From JAJPHF01 sp035293805 (GTDB lineage: Bacteria > Chloroflexota > UBA6077 > JAJPHF01), in the NCBI GenBank assembly GCA_035293805.1, contig DATGMD010000045.1:1-64000 (forward strand): DNA of 64,000 bases. Direction: 5' to 3'. Below the pieces are notes generated by a model. It was not told the origin of the DNA, made no database searches, and saw nothing but the letters and a program-made list of their open reading frames with translations. Below are positions 49,548 to 57,303 of this stretch, piece after piece (positions within the stretch are counted from its first letter, which is position 1; the number at the start of each line of letters is the position of its first letter). The translations under genes were made by a program, and so were the position numbers.

Positions 49548-52019
49548 ATGCGCCTGCTCGAGGGCTACGTCGCGCTCGACCTAACCGACCTGCGCGGCCA
49601 GCTGTGCGGCAAGCTGCTGCGCGACCTCGGCATGACGGTGATCAAGGTCGAGCCGCCCGGCGGCGACCCGGTGCGGCGCCTCGGCCCGTTCGCCCACGAC
49701 CGCCCCGACCCCGAGGGCAGCCTGCGCTTCGCCTACCTGAACGCCGGCAAGCAGAGCGTCGTCCTCGACCTGACCACGTCGAGCGGCCGCGACGCGCTGC
49801 TCGGCCTCGTGCGGCAGGCCGACGTGCTGGTCGAGAGCTTCGCGCCCGGCACGCTGGCCGCGCTCGGCCTCGACGAGGCGCGGCTGCGCGAGGCCAACCC
49901 GCGCCTCGTCGTCACGTCGATCAGCGGCTTCGGCCAGGAGGGGCCGTACCGCGACTACCTGTGCCCGGACCTCGTCGGCCTCGCGATGGGCGGGGTGCTC
50001 GGCATCGCCGGCGACCCCGGCCTGCCGCCCGTCCAGGCCCCCGAGACGCAGGGCGCCTACTTCGCCTCCGTCTACGCGACGTTCGCCACCGTGCTGGCGC
50101 TGTGGCGACGGCTGACCCCTTCCCCCCAACCCCCTTCCCCCATGGGGGGACGGGGGCTTCCGGTGCAAGCTGCGCGCAGTGCTCCCCCCTTTCCCCCCAC
50201 GGGGGAGAGGGGGGCCGGGGGGGAGAGGGGTCACCTCCACGGCGATATCTCCGTCCAAGAGTGCTTGAGTTACAACGAGAGCCTCATCCGCACGTTCGCC
50301 TTCGACGGCCACAGCGTCAAGCGCGCCGGTCCGCAGCACCCGCAGGTCGCGCCGGCCAACGTCTTCCCCACGCGCGACGGCTACGTGTACACGCTCGTCG
50401 CCGAGCAGCACTGGCAGCGCCTGCTCGACCTCTGGCCCGACCACAACCCGGCCCTCGACGATCCCGCGCTCCACTCGAACGCCGGCCGCCGCGCCCGCGC
50501 CGAGTGGATCACCGCCGAGGTCAGCACGTTCACCGCGCGCTTCACGCGCGACGAGCTAGTAGGGCTGCTCCAGCGGCACGGCATTCCGGCGCTGCCGGTG
50601 AACACGCCGGCCGACTTCATGCGCGACGCGCAGGTGCGGTACCGCGGCCTGTTCCAGCCGACGACGCATCCGGTGCTCGGCGACTACGTGCAGACCAGCT
50701 TCCCGCCGCTGCTGGACGGCGAGCGGGTGCCCGCCGCACCGCCGCCGCTGCTGGGCGAGCATACGCGCGCGGTGCTGGCGGGCGCGGCGGCCGCCAGCCC
50801 GGCGCCACATGACCCACCGGCGCCGCTGGGCGGCGTCCGCGTGCTGTCGCTGACGACCGGCATCGCCGGGCCGCACGCCGCCCGCGCACTGGCCCAGTGC
50901 GGCGCCGAGGTGATCAAGCTGGAGTCGCGGCGCGGCGGGCTGGACAGCTTCCGCCTGTTCTCGCCCGACGGCGACCTGAACACGTCGTACCGCTACGTCG
51001 AGGCGAACCTCAGCGTGCTGTCCGCGCAGCTCAACCTGAAGGACCCCGAGGGCGTGCGGCTGTTCCGCGAGCTAGCGGCGCGGTCCGACGTGGTGCTCGA
51101 CAACTTCGGCGCCGACGTGCTGACGCGCCTCGGCCTCGGTCCCGACGCGCTGCGCGCGGTGAAGCCCGACTTGATCGTGGTCAAGATGCCGGGGCTCGGC
51201 TGCACCGGCCCGAAGGAGCGCTGGCGCTCGTGGGGCTCGACGCTGAACGCCTTCACGGGCATGACGTATCTGTGGAACCACCCGGGCCAGGAGCGGCCCA
51301 TCGGCTACCAGGGCGTGTACCCGGACTACGTGGCGGCGGCGCTGGTGCCGGCGCTCGTCTTCGCCGCGCTGCTCCACCGCCAGCGCACCGGCCGTGGCGT
51401 CTTCGTCGACCTGGCGCAGGCCGAGTCGGCCGCCTACATGCTGGGCGTGAGCTACCTGGAAGCGGCGGTGAACGGCCGCGACCCGGCGCCCGTGGGCAAC
51501 GACTGGCCTTACGCGGCGCCGCACAACGTCTATCCGTGCGCCGGCGACGACCGCTGGTGCGCCATCGCCGTCGAGACGGACGCCCAGTGGCGCCGCCTGT
51601 GCGAGCAGCTTGGCCGCCCCGACCTCGCCGCCGATCCGCGCTACGCGACGCACGCCGCACGGCGCGAGCACCTGGCCGAGTGCGACGCGCTCGTGGCGGC
51701 GTGGACGCGCGAGCGCGAGCCGCACGCGGTCATGCGCCAGCTCCAGGCGGCGGGCGTGCCCTGCGGCGCGGTGCAGACGGGCGAGGACCTGTGCCGCGAC
51801 CCGCAGTACGCGGCGCGCGGCTCGATCGTCGCCGTGGAGCACCCGACGCGCGGCCGGATGGCGCTCGCCGACGTGCCGGTGCGCTTCGCCGCCGGCCGCC
51901 TCGCCCCGCCGCGCCGCGCGCCCCTTCTCGGCGAGCACAACGAGTACGTGTTCTGCGACGTCCTCGGCTATTCGGCCGAGCAGCTCGCCGCCTGGCAAGC
52001 GGCCGGCGTGGTCGACTAG
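49548..52019 (+). CDS. Double-domain CaiB/BaiF (class III) CoA-transferase with in-frame repeat insertion
   Basis: An 823-residue tandem fusion of two class III CoA-transferase domains, which move CoA between carboxylic acids. Domain 1 (about 1-395) has VALDLTDLRGQLCGKLLRDL, KVEPPGGDPVRR, and LCPDLVGLAMGG with the likely catalytic Asp. Domain 2 (about 425-820) has VRVLSLTTGIAGPHAARALA, KLESRRGGLDSFRLF and GVYPDYVAAAL. A 43-residue Pro/Gly-rich block (about 190-232), encoded by repeat DNA, sits in domain 1 between LALWRRL and the DISVQECL strand. The ATG at 49548 follows AGGAGGG. Without the insert the domain has normal length. Substrates are unknown; the upstream SBP gene is only 11 bases away. 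Confidence 0.9.
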   Translation: MRLLEGYVALDLTDLRGQLCGKLLRDLGMTVIKVEPPGGDPVRRLGPFAHDRPDPEGSLRFAYLNAGKQSVVLDLTTSSGRDALLGLVRQADVLVESFAPGTLAALGLDEARLREANPRLVVTSISGFGQEGPYRDYLCPDLVGLAMGGVLGIAGDPGLPPVQAPETQGAYFASVYATFATVLALWRRLTPSPQPPSPMGGRGLPVQAARSAPPFPPTGERGAGGERGHLHGDISVQECLSYNESLIRTFAFDGHSVKRAGPQHPQVAPANVFPTRDGYVYTLVAEQHWQRLLDLWPDHNPALDDPALHSNAGRRARAEWITAEVSTFTARFTRDELVGLLQRHGIPALPVNTPADFMRDAQVRYRGLFQPTTHPVLGDYVQTSFPPLLDGERVPAAPPPLLGEHTRAVLAGAAAASPAPHDPPAPLGGVRVLSLTTGIAGPHAARALAQCGAEVIKLESRRGGLDSFRLFSPDGDLNTSYRYVEANLSVLSAQLNLKDPEGVRLFRELAARSDVVLDNFGADVLTRLGLGPDALRAVKPDLIVVKMPGLGCTGPKERWRSWGSTLNAFTGMTYLWNHPGQERPIGYQGVYPDYVAAALVPALVFAALLHRQRTGRGVFVDLAQAESAAYMLGVSYLEAAVNGRDPAPVGNDWPYAAPHNVYPCAGDDRWCAIAVETDAQWRRLCEQLGRPDLAADPRYATHAARREHLAECDALVAAWTREREPHAVMRQLQAAGVPCGAVQTGEDLCRDPQYAARGSIVAVEHPTRGRMALADVPVRFAAGRLAPPRRAPLLGEHNEYVFCDVLGYSAEQLAAWQAAGVVD
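50116..50244 (+). repeat. Palindromic repeat element inserted in frame in the CoA-transferase gene
   Basis: Two C/G palindromes around the core CTTCCGGTGCAAGCTGCGCG. It is the closest relative of the element at 7489-7611, in the same orientation and frame. It encodes PSPMGGRGLPVQAARSAPPF, then PPTGERGAGGERG. Confidence 0.85.
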
Positions 52020-52035
52020 CCGAGGCATTCACGCG

Positions 52036-52170
52036 TTGTCGTAGGGCAAGGGCTTGTCCCTTGCCGCCCGGTCGTCGCGGCTGCACCGGGCGGCAGGGGA
52101 CGAGCCCCTGCCCTACATCCTTGTGGCGCGCTGGCCCATAGCGCGGCAGGGGACGGGCCCCTGCCCTACG
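52036..52170. repeat. Three tandem-dispersed palindromes of the GGGCGGCAGGGG type
   Basis: Copies of (GGGC)GGCAGGGGACGAGCCC plus CTGCCCTAC occur in both orientations, each a hairpin of GGGCAGGGGC with GCCCCTGCCC. The same unit occurs at about 18756. The last copy ends just before a TATATT box (52174-52179) that may belong to the next gene. Confidence 0.7.
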
Positions 52171-52231
52171 ACTTATATTTTCTTCCGCGAGTGTGGGGGT
52201 TGGCCTCCACCGAGCAGAGAGGAGCGTGGCT

Positions 52232-53056
52232 ATGGCCGAGTACCAGACGGTCAAGATCGAGCGCGAGGAGGGCGTGACCTTCCTCTACTTCAACCGGCCC
52301 GAGAAGCGCAACGCGATGAATCCCCAGCTCTGCGCCGAGATGGTGCAGGCGCTGACGGAGCTGGAGACCGACCCGGAGACGCAAGTGCTCGTGCTTACGG
52401 GCGCGGGCGAGGCGTTCACCGCCGGCATGGACCTGCGCGAGTACTTCCGCGCGCTGGACAACGATCCCGCCGGCCAGATGCGCGCCCGCTACGATGCGCG
52501 GATGTTCCAGAACGAGAAGCTGGTGAACTTCCCGCGGGTGACGATCGCCATGGTGAACGGCTACTGCTTCGGGGGCGGCTTCAGCCCGCTCGTGTCGTGC
52601 GACCTGGCGATCGCGGCGGAGGATGCGCTGTTCGGCGTGAGCGAGGTGAACTGGGGCATCATCCCGGGCGGCTACGTGGCGAAGGACCTGGTGACCGCGC
52701 TGCCGTACCGCCACGCGTTCTACTACACGCTGACCGGCGAGCCGTTCGACGGCAAGCGCGCGGAGCAGATCGGCCTGGTGAACTTCGCCGTGCCGCGCGC
52801 CGAGCTGCGCACCCGCACGCTGGAGCTGGCGCACCGGTTGATGCAGATCAGCCCGGCGGTGCTGCGGGCCGCGAAGCAGGCGCTGCGCGTCGCGCCCGAC
52901 CTGACGCGCGACCAGGCGTGGGACTACACGATCACGAAGAACGCGGCGCTGCGCGTGCAGGACCCGGAGAACAGCCGCGCGCGCGGCATGCAGCAGTTCC
53001 TCGACGACAAGACGTACCGCCCCGGCCTCGGCCCGCAGCCGCGCCCGAACGCCTGA
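52232..53056 (+). CDS. Enoyl-CoA hydratase/isomerase family protein, HCHL (hydroxycinnamoyl-CoA hydratase-lyase)-like
   Basis: A 274-residue crotonase. NRPEKRNAMNPQL starts the CoA-binding fold; AGMDLREYFRAL, MVNGYCFGGGFSPLVSCDLA and EVNWGIIPGGYVAKDL follow. The DLREYFR and EVNWGI(I/P)PGG motifs are those of p-hydroxycinnamoyl-CoA hydratase-lyases (feruloyl-CoA to vanillin plus acetyl-CoA), with the catalytic Glu in EVNWG. Other crotonases cannot be excluded. The ATG at 52232 has AGAGAGGAG upstream. Downstream of a CoA-transferase, it fits side-chain shortening of aromatic acids. Repeats bound the gene on both sides. Confidence 0.85.
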   Translation: MAEYQTVKIEREEGVTFLYFNRPEKRNAMNPQLCAEMVQALTELETDPETQVLVLTGAGEAFTAGMDLREYFRALDNDPAGQMRARYDARMFQNEKLVNFPRVTIAMVNGYCFGGGFSPLVSCDLAIAAEDALFGVSEVNWGIIPGGYVAKDLVTALPYRHAFYYTLTGEPFDGKRAEQIGLVNFAVPRAELRTRTLELAHRLMQISPAVLRAAKQALRVAPDLTRDQAWDYTITKNAALRVQDPENSRARGMQQFLDDKTYRPGLGPQPRPNA

Positions 53057-53088
53057 GCGCGCTGCGCGACCTCGGCCGCTCATAGCAC

Positions 53089-53210
53089 GGGGGAGAGGGA
53101 GCAAGCGGCGCCCTCTCCCCCGATGAGAGGAGCGCCGCCCGCAGTATTCCGCGTGGCAGGGTGAGGGCGTCTTGCTCCCTCTCCCCCTGGGAGAGGGTTG
53201 GAGGTGATGG
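53089..53210. repeat. Palindromic repeat block with the GCAGTATTCCGCG motif
   Basis: GGGGGAGAGGGAGC and CCCTCTCCCCC pair, then GCAGTATTCCGCG (about 53139) and a second CCCTCTCCCCCTGGGAGAGG hairpin. Here the two repeat families seen inside genes elsewhere are joined. The block fills the gap between convergent genes and may end both transcripts. Confidence 0.75.
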
Positions 53211-53220
53211 CGTCGTTCGG

Positions 53221-53641
53221 CTACTTCACCTCAGCGGGCGCGGCCTCCCACGTCTGGTAGGCTTGCTGGCGCCGCTCGCCGGGCTTGGTCAGCCAGTGCG
53301 GCGCGAGGTCGATGCGGTGCCCCTCGGGATCGGTGATGTAGACCTCGACCGCTCGGCCGTCGCGCACCCCGTCGTGGTACTCCGCGCCCAACGCCTCCAG
53401 TCGCTCGCGCCGCGCCGCGATCTCCTCCATCGGCATCTCGATGCCGAAGTGCCAGGGGTGTCCGGTGTTCTCCTTCACCCACTCGGCGTTCAGCAGCGTC
53501 AGGTTGAACTCGCCATCCGTCAGCTCGGTGATGCCCTTCACGGGGTCCTGGTAGACCGGCACCAGATCGAACGCCTTCTGATACCACTCGGCCAGCGCGC
53601 GGATCCTCACAGGCGATGGCAATGTGTCGGAACTTCGGCAT
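53221..53641 (-). pseudogene. VOC (glyoxalase/bleomycin-resistance fold) protein with a frameshift
   Basis: The gene starts at an ATG (53641) with GGGGAGGAG upstream and reads MPKFRHIAIACED. One extra base near 53601-53602 (an added C in GATCC on the coding strand) then throws it out of frame. In the next frame the protein continues RALAEWYQKAFDLVPVYQ to the normal VOC ending ITDPEGHRIDLAPHW. Joined, it is a typical metal-binding VOC protein of about 140 residues. It could be a true mutation or a sequencing indel. It has its own promoter and is divergent from the class II aldolase gene. Confidence 0.85.
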
Positions 53642-53676
53642 CTGCGCTCCTCCCCGGTTCTAGTCGGCGTGTCTCT

Positions 53677-53704
53677 ATAGTACCGCCGTGACGTAGAATG
53701 GCAA
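53677..53704 (-). promoter_or_regulatory. Sigma70-like promoter of the VOC gene
   Basis: On the minus strand TTGCCA and TACTAT are 16 bases apart, 36 bases before the start codon. On the plus strand a TAGAAT box in the same segment may serve the aldolase gene, but no -35 fits it. Confidence 0.5.
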
Positions 53705-53754
53705 GAGCCCGGGCGGCGGGTGCCGCGCCCATCCATTCTCGGAGGCGGTGACTC

Positions 53755-54522
53755 ATGGCCGACGACGCAAGCGAGCTGCGGCAGAAGGTGGCGCTGTCCT
53801 GTCGCATCCTGGCGATGAAGGGGCTCGTGCGGGAGACGACGGGCCACGTGAGCGCCCGCATCCCCGGCACCGGCGAGATGGTGATTCGCGGGCGCGGCAA
53901 CGGCGAGAGCGGGCTGCTGTTCACGCGCCCGGAAGATGTGCTGCGCTGCGACTTCGACGGCAGCGGCATCGCCGACGACGCGCCGGTGGGCAAGCCACAG
54001 GAGCTGCCGATCCACGGCGAGATCTACAAGGCGCGGCCCGAGGCGATGTGCGTGGTCCACGCCCACCCACCTGGCGCGCTGCTCTGCGGCATCACCGGCG
54101 TCGAGCTGCGGCCGATCTTCCTCGCCTACGACCCGTCGGCCGCGCGGTTCGGCTTCGACGGCGTGCCCCTCTTCCCGCGCTCGATGACGCTGACGCGGCC
54201 CGACGAGGTCTGGCCGATGCTGGAGGTGATGGGCGACAAGACCTACTGCCTGATGCGCGGCCACGGCATCACGGTGTACGGCCGCAGCGTCGAGGAGGCG
54301 ACGGTGCGGGCGATCAAGCTGGAGACGCTGGCGCGCATCAACTGGGCGGCGGCCCAGCGCGGCGGTGCCCCAGACGTGCCGGCGGCGGACGTCGAGGTGG
54401 TGAGCGGGCGCACGAGCCGCGCCCAGCGCGACTCCGTGCAGCCCGTCTGGAACTACTACGTGCAGCTGCTGGAGCACCAGGGCGCGCTGGCCCACGACCC
54501 CGTCTTCGGAATCGACGTCTGA
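53755..54522 (+). CDS. Class II aldolase/adducin family protein
   Basis: A 255-residue zinc aldolase-fold protein, which usually cleaves phosphosugars or decarboxylates sugar- or hydroxy-acids. Zn ligands are in VVHAHPPGALLCG (two His) and LMRGHGITVYG (one His), and ETTGHVSARIPG forms the N-terminal loop. The protein lacks the phosphate-binding Gly/Ser pair typical of fuculose-phosphate aldolase, so a non-phosphorylated substrate is likely. The ATG at 53755 follows GGAGGCGG. It is 15 bases before the amidohydrolase gene, with which it forms an operon. Confidence 0.87.
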   Translation: MADDASELRQKVALSCRILAMKGLVRETTGHVSARIPGTGEMVIRGRGNGESGLLFTRPEDVLRCDFDGSGIADDAPVGKPQELPIHGEIYKARPEAMCVVHAHPPGALLCGITGVELRPIFLAYDPSAARFGFDGVPLFPRSMTLTRPDEVWPMLEVMGDKTYCLMRGHGITVYGRSVEEATVRAIKLETLARINWAAAQRGGAPDVPAADVEVVSGRTSRAQRDSVQPVWNYYVQLLEHQGALAHDPVFGIDV

Positions 54523-54537
54523 GAGGGGAATCGGGCC

Positions 54538-55755
54538 ATGGCGAGAGAGTACCGCTACATCTCGGGCGATTCGCACCTGGAGATCGACTCCAAGTGGTGG
54601 GTCGACCGCGTGCCGGCCGCGCACCGCGAGCGCGCGCCGCGCCTGATCCGCCTGCCCGACGGCGGCGACGCCTGGCTCATCGAGGGCCGGCCGCTACGCG
54701 AGGTGCCGTCGGACCTGTACGGCGGCAAGGGCCGCGACCACTGGCAGCCGTTCGGCCAGAACTACGAGACCACACCCGGCACCGGCCCGGCCGAGCAGCG
54801 CCTGCGCGAGCAGGACGCCGACCGCATCGACGCCGAGGTGCTGTTCCCGGGCGCCTCCTCGCCGTCGATGTGGCGCAGCATCAGCGACGACGCGGCCTAC
54901 AAGGCGGTCCTGCGCGCCTACAACGACTTCCTGGCCGAGGACTACTGCGCCGTCGCGCCCGACCGCCTGCTCGGCCTCGGCATGGTGCCGTGGACGGGCG
55001 TGGACGACGCCATCGCCGAGCTGGAGCATTGCAAGCGGCAGGGGCTGCGCGGCGTGATGCTCAGCGCCTACCCGAGCGGGCGCGGCTACCCGACGCCCGA
55101 GGACGACCGCTTCTGGGCCGCCGCGCTCGACCTGCAGATGCCGCTCACGATCCACCAGCAGCTGGACCGCTCGGGCGAGCGGGCGCGGCCCCCGTTCCAA
55201 TACCCCGCCGCCTCGAAGCAGGTGCTCGACCGCATCGGCCCGGTGCGCGACTTCATCGTGCAGTTCACCAAGTTCGGCCGCCTCGGCTCGTTCAACGCCG
55301 TGCAGATGGCGCTGGCCGGCGTGTTCCAGCGCTTCCCGACGCTGCACCTGTTCTTCGCCGAGACGCAGATCGGCTGGCTGCCGTTCTTCCTGGAGCAGGC
55401 CGACATCCGCTACGAGCGCCACTCGCGCTGGGGCGAGGAGCTGCTGGGCGTGCCGCAGCTCGACCGGCCGCTGAGCCAGGTCATCCGCGAGCACTGCTCG
55501 TGGGGCTTCCAGGCCGACCGCGCGGGCGTCGAGCTGCGCCACCACATCGGCGTCGAGCGGCTGATCTGGGCCACCGACTTCCCGCACCAGGAGTCGGAGT
55601 GGCCGCACTCCGACCAGGTGCTCGCGCGCAACTTCGCCGGCGTGCCGGCCGACGAGGTCCGGCGCATGGTGGCCGACAACGCGATCGCCTTCTTCCACCT
55701 CGACGCCGCGCCCGCGGCACAGGCTACGGGCGCGGCATCCGCCGCCACGCGCTAG
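54538..55755 (+). CDS. Amidohydrolase 2 family metal-dependent hydrolase/decarboxylase
   Basis: A 405-residue TIM-barrel protein. The first metal motif is the DSHLE variant (YISGDSHLEIDS). Later ligands appear in LTIHQQLDRSGE and FAETQIGWLPFFLEQADIRY, and the Asp in WATDFPHQESEWPHS. The C-terminus ends in an Ala-rich tail. It resembles the large amidohydrolase branch of the 18910 gene but is not a close copy. The ATG at 54538 has GAGAGGGG upstream. In an operon with the class II aldolase, it may hydrolyse or decarboxylate the same pathway intermediate. Confidence 0.85.
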   Translation: MAREYRYISGDSHLEIDSKWWVDRVPAAHRERAPRLIRLPDGGDAWLIEGRPLREVPSDLYGGKGRDHWQPFGQNYETTPGTGPAEQRLREQDADRIDAEVLFPGASSPSMWRSISDDAAYKAVLRAYNDFLAEDYCAVAPDRLLGLGMVPWTGVDDAIAELEHCKRQGLRGVMLSAYPSGRGYPTPEDDRFWAAALDLQMPLTIHQQLDRSGERARPPFQYPAASKQVLDRIGPVRDFIVQFTKFGRLGSFNAVQMALAGVFQRFPTLHLFFAETQIGWLPFFLEQADIRYERHSRWGEELLGVPQLDRPLSQVIREHCSWGFQADRAGVELRHHIGVERLIWATDFPHQESEWPHSDQVLARNFAGVPADEVRRMVADNAIAFFHLDAAPAAQATGAASAATR

Positions 55756-55820
55756 CGACGGCCCACGCCGGCCGCACCGCCCCGGCCCGGGCGGCCCGCC
55801 CGGACTTGACGGCTGCGGCC

Positions 55821-55849
55821 TTGCCGAGTCGAACGGGCGGCGCTATGGT
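55821..55849 (+). promoter_or_regulatory. Sigma70-like promoter of the split TPP decarboxylase genes
   Basis: TTGCCG and TATGGT with a 17-base spacer, 115 bases before the start at 55964. Confidence 0.5.
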
Positions 55850-55963
55850 AGGCCCGTGCCCAATCCGGGGCGCTCCCCGGCCGGGGGGCTGGGGGATGTC
55901 CCCTATACCTTCGCTGCCGCGGCAGCGGGGAGCCGAGGCCCGCGGGCATTCAGGAGGACGGCG

Positions 55964-56479
55964 ATGGAAGCGACCGAGGTCAGCGTACCCGCGCGCGCGG
56001 CTGTAGAGCAGCTCGTCGCCTGCGGCGTGACGCACGTCGTGTGGCTGCCGGACAGCGAGTCCGGCTTCATGTACGAGGCGCTGACCCAGGCCGAGGCCGA
56101 CGGGCGCCTCAAGCTCATCCCGATCTGCCGCGAGGGCGAGTCGATCCCCCTCGCCTTCGGCCTGCTGCTGGGCGGCAAGCGGCCGGCCATCCTCATCCAG
56201 AACACCGGCTTCTTCGAGGCCGGCGACTCGCTGCGCGGCCAGGCCATCGACCTGCACCTGCCGCTGGTGCTGCTGATCGGCTACCGGGGCTGGCGCCCCG
56301 ACCGCGCCGACATGGTGGACACGGCCGGCGTCTACCTGGAGCCGGTGCTCGACGCCTGGGGCGTGCCGCACTACCTGATCGACCAGCCCGCCAAGCTGCC
56401 GCGCATCCGCGAGGCGTTCGCCGAGGCAGAGCGGCGCCAGGGCCCGGTGGCCGTGCTGATCGCGGGCGAGTGGGAGTAG
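55964..56479 (+). CDS. TPP-binding enzyme, N-terminal (Pyr) subunit, sulfopyruvate/phosphonopyruvate decarboxylase alpha (ComD)-like
   Basis: A 171-residue protein that is only the N-terminal half of a TPP decarboxylase. VEQLVACGVTHVVWLPDSES opens the fold, CREGESIPLAFGLLLGG contains the likely cofactor-activating Glu, and PAILIQNTGFFEAGDSL is the dimer face. Separate alpha and beta subunits are normal in sulfopyruvate decarboxylase (ComD/ComE). The ATG at 55964 follows CAGGAGG. The beta-subunit gene starts four bases after its stop. The substrate may be a 2-oxoacid. Confidence 0.85.
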   Translation: MEATEVSVPARAAVEQLVACGVTHVVWLPDSESGFMYEALTQAEADGRLKLIPICREGESIPLAFGLLLGGKRPAILIQNTGFFEAGDSLRGQAIDLHLPLVLLIGYRGWRPDRADMVDTAGVYLEPVLDAWGVPHYLIDQPAKLPRIREAFAEAERRQGPVAVLIAGEWE

Positions 56480-56483
56480 CGCC

Positions 56484-57062
56484 ATGATGGACTTGCGCGC
56501 GGCCGTGCAAGCGCTGGTGGCGCGGCGCACCGACGAGCTGGTGATCGTGCCGTTCACGGGCGGCATCGCCTGGGAGGACGCGAGCAGCCTGCCGGCGCTC
56601 GACCTGCCGTTCTGGGGCTCGATGGGCAAGGCGGGCAGCACGGGGCTGGGCGTGGCGCTGGCTGTGCCGACCCTACGGGTGTGGGTGCTCGATGGCGACG
56701 GCAGCCTCCTCATGAACCTGGGCACGCTCGTCACCGAGGCGAGCCAGGCGCCGCGGAACTTCTACCACTTCGTGCTGGAGAACGGCGTCTACCGCACGAC
56801 AGGCGGCCAGCCGATCCCCGGGCACGAGCAGGTGAGCTTCGCCGGCCTGGCGCGCGGCGCCGGCTTCCCGCACGTCTGCGAGTTCGACGACCTGGCAGCG
56901 CTGGAGCGCGACCTGCCCGCGGTCGTCGGCCGGCCCGGCCCGACCTTCGTCACGCTCAAGGTCTCGCCCGAGCCGCTCGACCGCCGCCTGCCGCGCCGCA
57001 CGCTCAAAGCAGCGCTCCCCGCGGTCCGCGCGGCCATCCGGGCACGGGCGGGTGCGGCCTGA
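56484..57062 (+). CDS. TPP-binding enzyme, C-terminal (PP) subunit, ComE-like
   Basis: A 192-residue partner of the preceding gene. GSMGKAGSTGLGVALAVP leads to the TPP/Mg motif G71-D72-G73 (VLDGDGSLLMNLG), which closes at HFVLENGVYRTTGGQ, where the Asn ends the motif. Together the two subunits form one active site that decarboxylates a 2-oxoacid such as sulfopyruvate. The ATG at 56484 has GTGGGAG upstream. The tail of the operon is a repeat block, which may be its terminator. Confidence 0.87.
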   Translation: MMDLRAAVQALVARRTDELVIVPFTGGIAWEDASSLPALDLPFWGSMGKAGSTGLGVALAVPTLRVWVLDGDGSLLMNLGTLVTEASQAPRNFYHFVLENGVYRTTGGQPIPGHEQVSFAGLARGAGFPHVCEFDDLAALERDLPAVVGRPGPTFVTLKVSPEPLDRRLPRRTLKAALPAVRAAIRARAGAA

Positions 57063-57082
57063 TACCCGATCCGGTCGGTTTC

Positions 57083-57205
57083 ACATTCCCCCTCACCCCC
57101 GGGAGAGGACCGGGGTAAGAGCATCCTACTCCCTCTCCCCCGGGAGAGGACCGGGGTGAGAGCATCCTACCCCCTCTCCCCCTGGGAGAGGGTCGGGGTG
57201 AGGGC
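57083..57205. repeat. Array of CCCTCTCCC...GGGAGAGG palindromes
   Basis: Three units in a row, each CCCGGGAGAGGACCGGGGTG or close to it, separated by GAGCATCCTACTCC. They lie in the 241-base gap between convergent genes. The rest of the gap holds no gene. Confidence 0.8.
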
Positions 57206-57303
57206 CGTCCGGGCAAGCGATCTGCCGTGTCGGAGCACCCGCCCCCGCGCATCGGCCGCGGCAGCACGCAGCGCTGCGGCGGGGGATGCCCGATTAGGGC
57301 GCG

